This document shows, piece after piece, positions 13,770 to 27,884 of a DNA stretch of 64,000 nt (position 1 is its first letter; every line of letters begins with the position of its first letter). Origin of the DNA: Lichenostomus cassidix (Eukaryota; Chordata; Aves; Passeriformes; Meliphagidae). The stretch lies in assembly GCA_008360975.2 (NCBI GenBank), contig CM039182.1:93331405-93395404 (forward strand), given 5' to 3'. The notes under the pieces were generated by a model. The model did no database searches and was not told the origin of the DNA. It was given only the letters and a program-made list of their open reading frames with translations. A program made the translations under genes and the position numbers.

Positions 13770-15819
13770 ATACACATGCAGATAATTCTCTTTGAAATAA
13801 TGTCTTTGTGCTTGAATGGCAATTGGGCAGGAAAAGAGTGATACACACAGATTAGGTCACAAATACTTGTTGTGGGAGATTAAATGCATATAATAAAGCA
13901 ATATTACAGGTATCCTGGTGATATCTCTGTGGGATGTAATGCAATGTACAAAACACAATGGCAATAAAGGACTTAAAGTGTTTGAAGACTATATAACCAA
14001 AAGCTGGCTCCAGCCAGTCAATGTGATGATAATATGTAAATACATATACATGCATACATGAATGGGTGAGCAGCAGTGATGTACTATTCCATGTCAGCTA
14101 TTGCACTGGGACCTTTAGACAAGATGGAAGATACAAGCACCAATACTGGAGCAGAGAAGACAGGAGAAAGATTATTTATTTGCTATTGTAAGGGGCCATG
14201 ACAACATCACTGCATAAAGCACAGGATGAAATAACAATTCTATGCTCTTATTCTCTCTCATACTCAAGGACCTTCATGCACACTTGCACTCTCTTGACAT
14301 CTGCAGAGAGCAAAGGGAAAGCCAGAAAAACAATGTGTAGATGGCTAAAATAGAAAAGAAGGATTTCTTGTTCAAAAAAACTAGAAAAGTTGAATATTCT
14401 GTCCCATTGCTTTATTCCCACTAAGTGAGAGAAATATCAAAAGAAGCTTATAATATGGTTTATAATGACTTAGAGCTTTTCTCTCACACCAAAAGAAAAA
14501 AAAAGTTCTCCTTTCAAAAGAATACTAATTGAAATTGTACACCATCTAACCTCCAAGAAGAAGTAAGAGAAAGGTTAGGCAAAAAAGCATCTGTGGTTTA
14601 CTTTTGGCCTCATGTGATTGCAATGCTTGTGTCCTAGCCATGCCAGTGATTCAGAAAAGGTCAAAATTCACCCTGTTTCACTTTTCCAAACCATAACAAG
14701 CCATCCTCAGTCACCAAGGAGGGTCTGACCCAGATTTTGTCTCTTTCTTCTTAGCTCTTTGCCTGTACCTTTTGAGCATCTACTTCCCCAGGCCAACTTT
14801 CTAAGCCTCATCATCTCCCTCTCATGTGCCAAAACAATCTTATTGCTTTCAGGTCTTTTCCTCCCTTTGATGTCTCCTTCTCTATGGACATATTGCCCTT
14901 CTCTTTCTTTTCTCCCAGATCCCCACTTCTCCTTTCCTGTAGATCCTCCAGGTTGATTTCTTCCTTATCCTTCTATTCCCTCAGGTTTTCACCATATCAT
15001 AGACTCAGGACCCAACTCTTTATTATGAATTTCTCCCTTAGTAAGAGTGGGGGAGGGAACAGGGAGAAGGTCTGCAGCTTTTCCAAATGTTGTGTTGTTG
15101 GGAATTCTTCCCTTATTGTGCCTGTCTAAAATTTAGTTTATACAGGTGGCAGAATGAAATGTGCCATCTCGTAATTAGTCCCACATGCACTGCAGGCAAT
15201 TTATCATCAAAACAATCAGCAGTCACCATTTGATTCAGTGAATAACAGAGATTATCAGAAAATTGAGCTCAGGAAAAGGAGGAAAATAGGATAGACCACT
15301 TTGGCTTTTGTAAATTTTTTTCTCCTTATTTTTTTTCTCCCATAAAAATATCATTTTCCCGCTAAAGTAGTGACCAACCCAAATGACTCCATAATGAATA
15401 GATTCACAGAAAAGCTGTTGTCTTGGCCTTTACAACTTTTCTTTCCCTCTGAATTTGTTGTATTGGACTTTCTTATATACTTAATAAACTGCTTCAATAA
15501 CAGCAATCAGCACAAATGTGCTACTGGTGAGGTGTTCTCTTTCTTAGATTAGAACTGCTGCTGCTCCTATTAGTGATGGCAAGACAGATTGTTATGTCTC
15601 TTTTGTGCAAGAAAATGTGCACAGCAAATTCTGGACACTCATTCCTACATATACACATACATGCACACACATAACACTCTCACACAAGGGCACAGCCAGA
15701 GGTGTCACATGCCCCCAGAAAAAAGAGGTGTGGAGACAATTCCCCACAAGATAACTAAGGATTATTACAGTATCACTTACTGCCGGTCCTTTGGATGCAG
15801 AATTCCAGTATTTAATGGA
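13770..15819. other. Non-genic DNA, nothing recognised
   Basis: This is AT-rich sequence. A CT-rich stretch near 14,750-15,000 gives longish leucine/serine/proline-rich frames by composition only. No splice-bounded or homologous coding segment is seen. Confidence 0.6.
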
Positions 15820-15884
15820 AAAACCAAAGGATGCCACCAAGCTCTGAGGAAGAAGAAAACCAAAGGATGCCACCAAGCTCTGAG
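15820..15884. repeat. 36-bp period tandem duplication (about 1.8 copies)
   Basis: A 29-base unit beginning aaaaccaaaggatgccacca occurs exactly at 15,820-15,848 and again at 15,856-15,884, separated by gaagaag. The identity of the copies suggests a recent duplication or a small minisatellite seed. Confidence 0.85.
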
Positions 15885-18225
15885 AAATCCCATGCATCAG
15901 GGTAATCAGGGAGAAATGTGTCTGTAAGGGGAGAGAGCAGTAGCCCCACGGCCTGCATGAGAGCATCTCTGCCTCTACCCTACATGTGGAAAGTGTGGAG
16001 ATATATTATCCTCCTGCAGGGCTAATGCAGGAATGTTCAGTGATAGGGTTTGCTTGCCCCATGTCATTAAGCCACGCACTGGAGGGCATAGCCCCCAGTG
16101 TGGTCACCAGCAGACAGAAGCACACAAGTATTCCTGATGTTTTTGAGAGCTTCTTGCTACACACCAGCTTCAGAAATAAGATAGAGGAAAACCAAGAAAC
16201 TTTTCTCACAGTCTCTCCCAAGAGTGCTCAGTGTTCCCCCTTCTGTACTTCAATAGCTGCAACTCTTCCCTATCCCACCCTCTTGCAACCCCTCCTTGTA
16301 CGAGATAGTGCTAAAAAAACTCACAAGCCAGCCTTTAAAAATTTTTCCACCATATGTTACAAACTGATCATTACAGTCTATGAGTCAAACTGAGTTTACT
16401 TTTTAAACAAACGATGTGTCAATAAGATGAATGTTCTGGTGTTAACTTCAATTACCATAGACATGCCTGGTGATGAAGAGTGTTTGATCTATTGCTACTT
16501 CTTCAGGGCAACTTCCTTTCACAAGAAGGGCTTGTATTGCTGTGTTCTCTCTATCCTCTGCTTCCATTCTATCAATGTTCCGTTTGTTTTAGAGGCTCTT
16601 CAGTTAAATTAATATACTGATCAAAAGCAGAGAACTGAGTTCAGGCTGGGCTTGGTAAATCTAGAGTTGCTTGAAAGATAAATTGCACAGCTAGAATGCA
16701 TCCTTTGAGGTGAAGTTTTACAACAGGTAGATAGCTGAAGGTCATGTTATTTTAGCCACAATATAGCATGACCTAAGTGATTGCTTTAAAATAGTGCAGT
16801 GTTTTATTTCTGCATTGCCAAACATCAGCTGTGTTATACACTTACCAGAAGCCAATATGTCCTACATGTTCTGCTATTTAATATAAAATACCAAATGCAA
16901 ACAAAACATTTCCATATCCTATTTTGGACAGTGAAAGTCATCTGTGATGGTCCCTGACTGGACTTGCTGTATAAAGGTCTTGCACCAGAGCATCTAAGCA
17001 CAGGACAAGGCAAACACAAAATCACACAAAAAGGGAGTGCAAAGAAACTTTTCCCTTTCATTAAAGCACTTCCTTCAGAGTCGACATGAAAACAGCAGTC
17101 CTTCCTTAGCTCTCAGCTGAAGCAGTCATTGGCTGTACTTGTGCTGTATCATCTACAACTGAGAGTACACCCCGCATTGACAAGACAAATAAACAGCGAT
17201 CCTTTACAGCTGTTTTAAGACCAGTATTTTATTCTGTACCCTTAAGCACTGACAAGGGAAACAAACAAGGCACCCAGCAACACACAAGCCTGCACTACCA
17301 TTGGGTGTGGGGGGGAGGGAGGCAGAGTCAGTATGTCCATGCTGCCAAGGGAGAGCAGTCAATCATCACCCCTCCTTAGTCCTCACCCCTCTCTCCTCAG
17401 TCCTTTTAAGTAGTCTTGCTACTGCAGACAGTAAAGAGGTCTTGAGCAACATTCATACTCCTCCCCATCTAAGCAGAGGCTGTCCAATCTTCCTTGTGGA
17501 CAAGGAACATATAATTCTTGCTCATAAGGCACAGAAATTTTTGGCTCACATGAAGTTACTCTACCATGTGGCACACAGATAGACATTTGCAGCTCCTAAG
17601 TCAGGGTGGGTCCAAAGGAAAGTCTCAAATCCACTGCAATGGGCCCTATTGTAGCCAAATGGTAATAAACTGGAAGGCATTTGAGAAAAAGCTAATTTTT
17701 AACACCCTTGTAACCTCCTTATATCTAGCTGTGCCAATAAAGCCATAAGAAAAGCAATGAGAGGAGGTTCCCAGCTCCCAGCTGTATCTAACAGACCATG
17801 GAGACTGTGGAGGTGGGTGGCTCCCCTGCTGTTTACAAATGAGCACTGGTGGGCTGTTAACACTGGAAGCAACAGTACTTCACCAGTGTCATCACTTAAC
17901 AATACAATATGACAGCATGTATAGAACCGATTAGCATAAATCAACATAATACCCACTTTGCAGCATTAGTATTGAAAACTTGCATCCTCAAGTAGTGGGG
18001 GGCACACAATATATGATGAATTGTAATGATTTTTCTGAAGTGCTTTCACATGGCATAGTATGTTTGCACAGTATGTGCACATGGGATTGCACACACATGT
18101 AATACTGTCAGCTATGGCATTAGTTTCTAACAATGACATTCCAGTATTTCTGTGATCTCTTCCTAGAGGTAAAAAAAGAGACAAATTTCCAGGAGCTGCC
18201 ACATGGGGAAGGTTGGAATGGAAGG
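15885..18225. other. Non-genic DNA, nothing recognised
   Basis: This is unique sequence. A stop-free plus-strand stretch at 15,986-16,393 has no recognisable domain and overlaps antisense frames, which fits chance. No RNA gene or transposon is seen. Confidence 0.6.
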
Positions 18226-18265
18226 GGTGTGTGTATGTGTGTGTGTGTGTGTGCGTGTGTATGTA
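18226..18265. repeat. (TG)n dinucleotide microsatellite
   Basis: About 40 bases of TG repeats have a few A or C interruptions (tgtatg, tgcgtg). It is the longest dinucleotide array in the window. Confidence 0.9.
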
Positions 18266-21200
18266 CTCACTTTGATTTCAAAGCACATTAACATGTCTTT
18301 CTGTGTCCAAAGGGTCATCATGCATAGAGTCACATAAATAGAGACTGCTTCAGAAAATAACTTGAGGTCACTCAGACTGCTAGGTTTGAATAACAGAAAA
18401 ACATATTTCTAAGCGTAAACTTTGGACATAAGGTACAGTGGAGAACAACCTTACATCAATTTTGATGGAGTAGTTTCAATTTTCAGTGTAATAATTCAAA
18501 AGTCTTGTGGATTTCTGACAACATTGAGTCTTGCTTCTTCCTTCTCATTCTCTGTCCTTCCCTCCAGTGCATTGTGCACATTCTGATCATTACCTATTTC
18601 AAATCTGAATGCTTCATCACATCCAAGTGTATTTTTGAGAGCTCTTCCAATGTCTTCACTTCAGGCAGCATTTTCCTGAACATGAGATCTCTTTGAGGTT
18701 AAGATGGCATGCATATTTGGAGATGGCAGGCAAAATACAAATAAAGGAAAAGTACTGTATGGAGAGCAACAGAAATTCTTCTCCTGTCCTAAAGGGAAAT
18801 TCTATAAATTCTCTAGACTCTACAGCAGGTCAGGACAGTCAAATTCTCCATTCCTTCTCTAGCAATGATGACAAGGAAAATCTCAGGAAGATCTTCATGA
18901 GTGGTACTCTAGTCACTCTCTGCTCCACTTCCCTATGCTGACACCCCGTTTCCCAGCAGAAAGCTTACCGCAGGCCTTGCTTGCTACCATATGGCATCGT
19001 ATCTCTGCACTCACCCTTTCAATCATATTAATGCCAATAATGCAACAATCTTTTTCTTTTATAAAGGCCTTAACCTGGCTTGTGCATTAATTTAGTCTGC
19101 CAAGTTATTTATGCACCTATAAAAATGCAGACTAGGCATCCTTACAAGCACAAACACATCCTATTTGTGCTGATCTGAAAGACTTCTGAGCTCAGTGTTA
19201 CAGGTCCATGGTAGTGTTGGCCCACTACTGAATGTTTTCTAGGGGCCAGAGGTGAACAAGCTGATTCCAAGGGAGATCCATCTGTGCCTTCCAGCTTCAC
19301 CTAAAGTCCATTCTTTCCCATTGTACAGACTCATTCTTCTTTTACTGCTTCCAGACAATCTTGTAGTATTTCCAGACTGATGAAAACAAACAATGCTGAT
19401 GTATCTCAAACATTTTTGCTGTGATATATCCAACCGATTTCAGCTACCATTTCAATGAGAGTTGGGAATGTTTAGTACTGCTCTGAAATGAGACTGTATT
19501 CACAAGCCTCCTTTGGACACTTTGGCGAAACCTGCCCTGAAAACACTGACAGTTTTGTCCAAGTGAAGCCTGGAAGATTAGGCTGTATGTGGTACTCCAA
19601 CAATAACACCAAAGTAAGGAGTATTATTAAGAGGCAGTTTAATTTTTGAACATATCACGTAACACACTGTGAAAGTAGCACAAGGTCAAGGAAAACATCT
19701 ATTATTTAATTTGACTTGGAGCCAAACTGGTGGTGATGTTGAAGACCACACTTCCCACTCTGAATGGAACTTCCTTTATTCAGTCTTTCCAACTCCATCA
19801 AAACTTTCCACTCACTCTACCTTCATTTGTCTCTTTCTTAGCAAATACATCACAATCTGTGAGGGTCCTCCCCTCTCATTTTTTATTTCTCTGCCAGAAC
19901 ACTCTTTACTCCTCTATAAGCCACTTTTTTCTTTTTTTTTCATTTCTGCCCTCAGCTGTATCTTAACAGCTCCTGGAAAGTCAAAGTCGCAACAATAACA
20001 GCAGAACCTCATCTTAGAAATCAATGTCATTGTTATCTGAACTTTTCTTTCCAGACAATATTGCCCCCCCCTTTCTTGTACAGTGAGATGGAGATTTCAC
20101 ATCAAAGAGAACCATGACAGCATCATGGCAGACATATTTGGTAGGTGGGTTAAAGCAGTTCTTTTGTACTGTATGCCTATTAACGTTATTATCCACAGAC
20201 TCAAAAAAATCACTATTGCAGTCATTAAAAAAGTGCATGTGAATGCAAGATTTACTAAGCCTGAGTGGATGTGATCAATAATTTAAATATTACTGGATAA
20301 CAAGTAAAGAAAACAAAAATAACAGCTTTGGTTTCAGGATATATGTAGCTGTCCTATGAATGTAAATATATTAAAACATTTCTGCTATATTTTATGGCTC
20401 TATATAAATATCAAAATAGGTTTATAAGTTGAAAGGAGAACATGCCAATTCTAAAATCATCACTCACAGCACTTCAGTTTATGCAGTTAAATTTCCCAGC
20501 TAACAGCATTCTGCAGGCAGTTGCTCTCCTGCCCAGGAGGCAAACCACACATCTGCCTTTCCAATACTCCTGGTAAAAAAGTAAGTCAGGAAATGCAGGC
20601 CTGCCAGAGCACATTCATAGACAGTAGGGGTAAAGGGTCTCATCATAGGCACTTGCTGCAGCACAGCCTCTGTTGGGCATGGTAGGGGATACTCAGACAG
20701 AAAAATCTCCACATAAGGGTGTCATTGCATTGGTGTCTTTTTCTGCTTCCCTTGGCCCTCTGGTCCTCTCTTTCTGTGCTTTTACCTAACCAACATCCTC
20801 AGAAGAAGGATGTTGGAAGATGAAGAAGAAGGATGTCTCTCTCTCCACCTTTCTGGACTAAAAGGTCACTTTGAATCCTGTACTGAACAAACCACCTATC
20901 TCTGGCACCAGAAGTTAGGTTGCATCCAATGAGGGCCACATCATAAACCATTATAAAAGCAATGCCTTCATTACATGTGAAGTGTGCTTGAAATGGAACC
21001 TCTTGAGAGAAATTTTACAGGTACCACAACCACTTGGCAATGGGATCCATCTTTTGGCCTCCTCCCAACCGCAGTAAACTGGAGTTTCTCTAACCCCAAT
21101 GACCGTGTAGGACTCCAAGGTGGTTTGATTAAAGATTTCTGTGAAATGCACTAGGAATTTTCACAGGTCTCTCCTCAAGGCCAAGTGGAAGCTGGGTCCC

Positions 21201-24200
21201 ATTTATTGTCCAGATATTTGTTTCACATAAAATCTATGTGAATTATCATTCATAAGGCATCATAAAGGCATCGGTGGAAAGGGAAAGGAAAAATTTGATG
21301 AGCTTCTGCTCTTTCCTGCCTTCTCCTTTGGTTTATGGATTATGGCTCTTGGACAATATGCAAGGCAAGTTTGGCTTAACCTGTACAGCTTTATTTTCAC
21401 ATTAACCAGAATCATTCATTTGCCATTAAGAGATCTCACTCAGATGACACAGCTAAAGCCACAGCAGAATTATATTGGCATGAGTGAACCCAACTTTTTA
21501 TTCAAACAAATGTAAACCCACACCCCAAAAGCTTCTCTAAATCCTAAAGAACAAGACCAGAACAAATGATAAGGAATCAAATTTCCTAAAGCCTTTCTTT
21601 GACGGCACCTTAGTGCTCCATCAGAAAACCTGGTGCATCTCTTGATCATCTGATGGAACAGATCATCATTGAGTTTTCTCCACCACTTTCCAAACTACCT
21701 TTTTTACTTACAATGTGGCAAGAAGTCACTGTGTCCTATTAGAACCTGGTTTTGGGTGGGTCCTTGCATCATCTTGGTGGGAACTCTTTCACCCAAGAGG
21801 ATGAAAGGCTCTCTAGCCCCAGTCGGTACCTTCTAGCACGGTGGTGAATAAAGATATTAGAGCTCTGTATGAGGGTGGTGTAGGTGAGCTGATCTGAGTG
21901 GAAATCATCATCTCTTAGGGGCCACTGTATAGCTGATGGGGGCAACCCCAACTCATTTTCCACCAGATCATAGGCCAAATACTGTACCCATGATAGGGCA
22001 AACTCCTTAGCAGCTCTTCCCCAAACCCAGTATAAGAGAAAGAACAACAAACAAAAAACAGGCAGCAGTTTCCCTTGGACACTGTAAGACAAATATTTCT
22101 ACAGATAGTTCCTTTGCAGCCTATTTTGTCATGTCTTTTCTCCTTTTAATTTATTTATTTATTAGCATTTTCAATACTTCTTCTGCACCAGAACTTAATT
22201 TAAGGCTGTTGGCTGGGAGCCCCTGGGAGGGTTCCCAGTCCCCTAGGTGAATTCCTGGTCCCTGTACACCACAGTATTATGAGTGTGACCTCCTGCCTTG
22301 CCAGGACTTTAAAGGGCCCATCTGCCCTGTTACTGTCAATCACATTGGATATTTGTAATTCAGCCCCTCCAAATTACCCAGGTTGTAATTTCCAGGCCTA
22401 AACAGCGTCCAAAGCTATTCTCTGATGTTCTTTTTGTATAGAAAGAAAAATATCTAATTTATAGCCTAAGTTTCCCCCTCGTAACATTTATGCATAGACT
22501 GTTACTGCTATTATATTCTGAAAAACAGTTATTTCACCAAAAAAAAATCCTTTTCATAAGTGCTTTGCTCCCTATCTTTTTTTTCTTTTCCTTTTATGTT
22601 GCATATACCAACAGGGGCCAACTGTATTTCAGTATTGACTTGGATTTTGATGAATATGCTTCTATTTCATTTATTCTTTATTTGTGCAAAAGCTAGGCAG
22701 TATTTTTACATTGTTTCCCACTTCCTTTTTGATTAAACTGTTATATTTGATTTTCCAGAAATAAAGCAGCACAGAGATAGAGAGAGTGAGAAAAATACAT
22801 CATCCTTGATTCTCTCCTGACTCACAGCTCTCTAAGCTCTGACCCAAAAGCCCACCTTAACTCACTGGAAATAAGTGCCCAAAGGGAGCCGTCAGAGAGG
22901 AAGCTCTTCAGGAAGTGACTACCCAAAGTGCTAACCACAGGAGAATAAGGCCTTTTCCACCTAAAATTAACTGAACTGCTCAAACAAAAACACTAAACCT
23001 ACTATAAACCTACTATAATAATAATAGATGACCCAAGTCAGGCTGTTTAAACTAAATTGCTATAATCAGCATCAAAGATCAAAGGCCACTAAAACTTCAG
23101 TGCCATTAGTTAGCATGTCAGAAAAAAGCCAATCTGTACAAATTCAGGGGATAGGCCATATATTTCTCTTTCCTTCACATGTAACTTTCCAAAGCTCTCT
23201 TTCTTGGGGTTAGGGGTAACCCCATTCTTTATTTCAACTTAGGCAAACAGTTTTCTGAGCAAAAAATATTGCCATCTACAATACATAAGAGTATATATAT
23301 ATATAAAACTTCCCTTTTTGCTGTGTGCCCACAACAGGATTTGGCAGTAAACTAAGTCCAGGACAACAGTTTCTTCACTAAATCAACCAGCAATGGGACC
23401 ATAGTTTCACCAGTGCCACTTGTTAAGGGAAGGAAATTTACTGTTGCTTCTTTGAGCACTCCAATGGGACATGATTGAAACATCCTGGGGAGAAGGAAGC
23501 AGAAAACATCCCAATAAAAAAGACCATCCGGTGTAACCCTGAAAAGTGAACCTGATGCTACAACCCTCAGTCTTCCCTGCTCCCTTTCCCTCATCCACTT
23601 CCATTCCCTTTCACAACCTGTCCAGCCTATAGCCAGTGTGGGTAGCCCTTACCTTGCAGTGTGTGGTGACTGCTTTGGCAGACCACCAGTTCCCAAGCTG
23701 CTGACTTTCTGTTAAAAATGCCAACAACAGCAAGAGAAACATCAATTTTCACTGAATGACCAGAGGAATAAAAAAAGCAGACAGTCAATCTTTTTTCTGT
23801 TTCTAAAGCAGAAAGCTTTGGGCCAGATGAACTGCACCACAGGCCATCCTTGTGCTCTTTGGGCAAAGGAATGACAGGCACAGATAGAGAAGCAGATCCT
23901 GCCTGCTGTTAACTACTGCAGCTCACTGCTCCATTTGCCTTCATCTGTCCAAGGAGGCACTTCATTACCATTTCAGCTGCTGAAGAGGCAGGGGAGCAGC
24001 TACTTATTTGCATGGTGGCTGCTACCAACTACAGCCCCCAACACAAGACAAACACCCAGCTTACTTCACATGCAGTGCCAGCTGCGATCTGGCTGTGGGC
24101 TCCTCAGATGCACAGGAGCTCCCCTGCTCCCCTCCAGGGAGAGGAGAAGCCAGGGTGGTATGTCAGGAGCTGGGCTGCGCACAACCCAAGGAGCCCTGCT

Positions 24201-26740
24201 GAGAAGATGAGCAGGCAGCACAAGCCTTGCCCTGAGGAGCATAGTCTAGCTCTGTCAGTTACAGCGAAGTGCAGAAATCATGGCTAAGCACAAGGTAGCA
24301 TGTTCCTGAAAGCCCCTGAGCAGACCAGTGACCAGGAAGAGAGCCCAGTCTACCCCAACAACACTCCTTGCAATGTCAGCCTTCATCGATTTCAAGCTTA
24401 CTCTGCCCTTCTCAAGACCCAGAAGTGGCATTTGTGCTCTGGATGAGCATGTGAAAGACCTCCAGGCTGTCAAACTATCAGCTGCCATCAGTTGTGCTTC
24501 CTCTCCTTCAAGTGCTGCTGTAAGCCAGGGCCACCAGTCTGCTCACCTGGCAAACAGACAGCCTAAACCATGCTGCCCAGCTGCCTGCTGGTGGGGCAAT
24601 CTGCCACTCAGCTGGAAAAGGTACCAGGACCCTGCCTTGGAAACCAACGACCAAGGTATTTATTTGCTCAGTAAAGGAGCAGAGTTGTAGACAAAAGTCA
24701 CCAGTGAAGAAGTTAGTGGAGAAGGCCAAGCATTCCCTTGTGCTCTGGTGTGTTCTGTACCAAATTTTCATTTCCCAGCCTCTGATAGATAGTTCACAGG
24801 TAAATGGTTGCTTACAGACATACATGCACCACTCAGATGCTCCTTCTGTGGAATCAGCAAGCAGAGCAACTCTGGGTATTAACAGTGCTCCTGCTGCAGC
24901 AGCACCTGAACTGGCTTGGTCAGGACTCACCTCCTTTTCAGAGGAAGTGATTTTGGTTCAAGAATGCAGAAATAACTGAAATACGTATTTCCAAGGCTAA
25001 TATAGCCACAAAGAAGGTTTCTTTGAGACTGTGACTGACCACCCAGGCAGTCAAAGCTAGCGCATATTTGAATAGTAATTTGTAGGAATCTGATTTCACC
25101 CATAGATTCATAGCAAGATCTAACACTTACCACAAGGACCACAAAGCATTTACAACCTGTCTGCTAAGCCTACAAGAAAATTGAAGATTAAGTCACGAGG
25201 AAGTCAGCTATCCAGCCACTATGCAAAGTTTCCTAAAAGGCAGTGACATATATTTAGCAACCGTCCCAGTATCAGAACATCAAAAGAAAACATTTTTGAA
25301 CTAGTTTTCCTTGCTATTGCCAGCCTATGTCCCTGTGAAGGGAGCAGTGTTTATGGGACCAGTGTTTGGAAAAGTAAGCTTCAATAGCAGTGTCAAAGGG
25401 TAATTGGCACAAAAGAGATCCCTACGTTTGGAACAAGAGGAATTAAGTTTTCCTAAGCACATTGGGACCACAGAGGGCTTGTTGTTGATAGACCCACAAG
25501 TAGTAATATTACCAGGTTCATGCCAAGGGTCATAGCATGCAGTGAGACAACAGTTCCTTAGAGCAATGAGAGCAGGGTCATGACTCCTGTGTGCAACTGA
25601 TTGATCCTCAGAGTTCAGATCTGTGAGACGCACGGGGAAAAAATGTGCAATTTACAGCATTCATTTACACTTGGCTTTGAAAGGTTTTTATTGAGGCAAT
25701 GATCACCTTGCATTTTTGCTTTTCAGTTAGTGCCTGAAAGTCAGTGGGAGGATTTGAAATGATACATGACCATGGGATTTTATCAGCAGAATATATTAGT
25801 GCACCAGTTAAATGCCAGGTAAAGTTTTGCAGCTGTTAGTAGCTTTTCTTCTCAAGGGCTCATATCTGGAGACTGGCCTCTTAACTTCCATTTAGCAGAA
25901 CAGAAGTTTAAAGCCTTGAGAAATTACAGTGAAACTGTGCAATCACCCCAGGGACTCAATTCCTAGTTTACACAAGTAGAAAAGAGCACTGAAGTCGCAT
26001 TTCCACTTTACTGATCTTGAGCCTCAACTTTTAGAATGGACCTGAGGAATATTTAGGACAACCTGAGGGCAAATGAGGTTTAGGGTGCTCTAAATTATGC
26101 ATCTGCTACAGAATACTGGCGTGTCTTGCACTGCTCTTGTAACCCCAACTCTCAGCATAAACTGACTCCTTTCCTTGGTAGCTTCCTGCCTGTTTGCCAC
26201 CTGAAAGGACCTTGTTATGGAAGGCATACTCAGCTGTCTCTTTAATGGTTCATTTATATTTCTGATGACTGGAAAATATTAAGACTCCAGGTTTAAGAAG
26301 GAGCCCATGTCTCCAACTCACAACATTAAATAAGTCTGCTGTGCTTGCTGGAAACATCTGGAAAGCTCAGAAGTAATTTTGGATCTTGTGAGAGTTTTCA
26401 GTCACTTCAAGCTGTTCTGTGCAATGTCCCAGGTACATCCCCTTGGATTCCTGACCAGGATTATACAACAAGAAGAAACTTAGTAAATTTTGAATAAGCC
26501 CCAGAGATAGGGTTTTGGGAGTTTGGCCAGTGCTAAATGAATACAGAAATCAATAAAGCTTATAGCTACATACTTTCCTACCAAGCCTCAGTGCTTGGAT
26601 TCAAGGAGCTCCCTGTAGAACTGCACACAGACTGGATTCCTATGATCAATACTGGAAGGTGATATAATGCAACACTAATAATGCAACTGATCCCATCAAA
26701 CTCAACAGAGATTCCACCATTTTCTTCATTCAACCGAATA
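18266..26740. other. Non-genic DNA with GC-richer patch at 24.0-24.95 kb
   Basis: No gene is recognised. Minor features are a small (TA)n run at 23,291-23,305, an imperfect hairpin with arms ctgggagccc (22,213-22,222) and gggttcccag (22,229-22,238), and a GC-richer patch at about 24,000-24,950. In that patch both strands have long stop-free frames, as expected from composition. A minus-strand frame at 25,325-25,633 follows an acceptor-like pyrimidine tract and is discussed as a finding. Confidence 0.55.
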
Positions 26741-26750
26741 TTTCACCTAA

Positions 26751-26784
26751 TGTGTCTTTTCCAACTCTAATATCTGTGATCCTG
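26751..26784 (+). repeat. Possible degraded CR1 3' tail
   Basis: The phrase tgtcttttccaactctaat, followed by atctgtgatcctg, resembles the terminal segment of bird CR1 LINEs (ggtcttttccaacctaaat, gattctgtgattctg). Only about 34 bases match and no CR1 body is visible upstream, so this is tentative. Confidence 0.35.
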
Positions 26785-27804
26785 AGCACATTACTAAATT
26801 GCCAATGGGATCTGCCAACCATTACAGTCTGTGATTTGTCAAGTACTCTATTTGTATTCATCACGTCTCTGTCGTGTAAAGGATTCCAGTAATAACCTAT
26901 TAAAGACATTTAATGTTACCAATTTAAAAGTGAAAAACACAAACTACTGAGGTGGTGAAGTTGCCAGAAGAGACATCAGGGCCCATGTTAGAATATCTGA
27001 TTCAACAACTCCTATATGTGCAAAGCCTGCAGATTGGATAATTATAGCTCCATCAGTGAGTAGTGTATTTATTAGACCGAAATTTGGTGATCAGAAGTGT
27101 TTACGGAGAGATTGCCATGGTAGAAAGGGCTGGCAAATGTGGACAAATAATGATGGCTTATAAAAGCTCAGGTTTTGTAAGAGGTGCATTTATTTTCAAT
27201 GTGACTACCCAATAGCTACTGTGCAATATGGCCCAGTAATACACACAGTAATTAAGGAAGACTCTGTTGTATTTGTTATTTAGCAAAGCTTAAAATCCTA
27301 GCTTGACACTTAGTCAGATAGAAATATTGTTTTCTAATAGTTTCCCAGAAGCAAGCCTTGACAAAAAAAGAGGATCTCAAACGCCTCTTATCCTTGCTAA
27401 GTCATTAATGGTGAAGAAAATACAGATAGCTACACACTTAGTCTAGCTTGGCATCAATTTGTATACACATAGAGAAATAAGCTACAGATGTTTAAAAAGT
27501 TATGACAAATGACATAGCAACCTGACACTAGAAGTGGCTGCAATAAATTGCTTTTCAGTTACAGGTGTGTGGTGCAACAGTTGACACATATGGAGTGAAA
27601 GTTAAGCAAAGGGTGATAATCCCACCCAGCCCATACAGGGACCATGCAGCAAAAAATTGTTAAACACAGGTGTTGTGAGAATTCTAGATAGACAAGTATT
27701 CAAAAGCCAAGGAAATTCTCAGTCCTGTAAGTCAAGACACAGAAGTAGTCACACTAATGAAAATTTTCTGAAAACTTGAAACTACTGAAGTTTATTATCT
27801 TTTA

Positions 27805-27884
27805 CAGCTCTTGCAGATTCATGCTCCCTCAGCTCTCCTTATCAGACTTACTCTCTACCCTTCACTAGCTTCATTACCTTTCTG
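27805..27884 (-). mobile_element. Inverted 5' part of a CR1 LINE copy
   Basis: Reading antisense, 'ccctcagct', 'cttactctctacccttca' and 'ctagcttcattacctttct' follow the reverse complement of the CR1 3' region. The piece abuts a sense-oriented CR1 copy and covers part of the same consensus segment, so the junction forms a foldback. The 12-mer gacttactctct (27,845-27,856) is perfectly complementary to agagagtaagtc (27,896-27,907). The outer arms cctcagct and agctgagg also pair. The left edge is approximate. The best explanation is inversion of the 5' end during target-primed insertion; two independent insertions are less likely. Confidence 0.7.

Noticed and set aside
21769..22092. Minus-strand 107-codon frame with a hydrophobic N-terminal stretch
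   Set aside because: The first codon is TTG, no family was recognised, and no retroelement features such as LTRs or a primer site were found around it.
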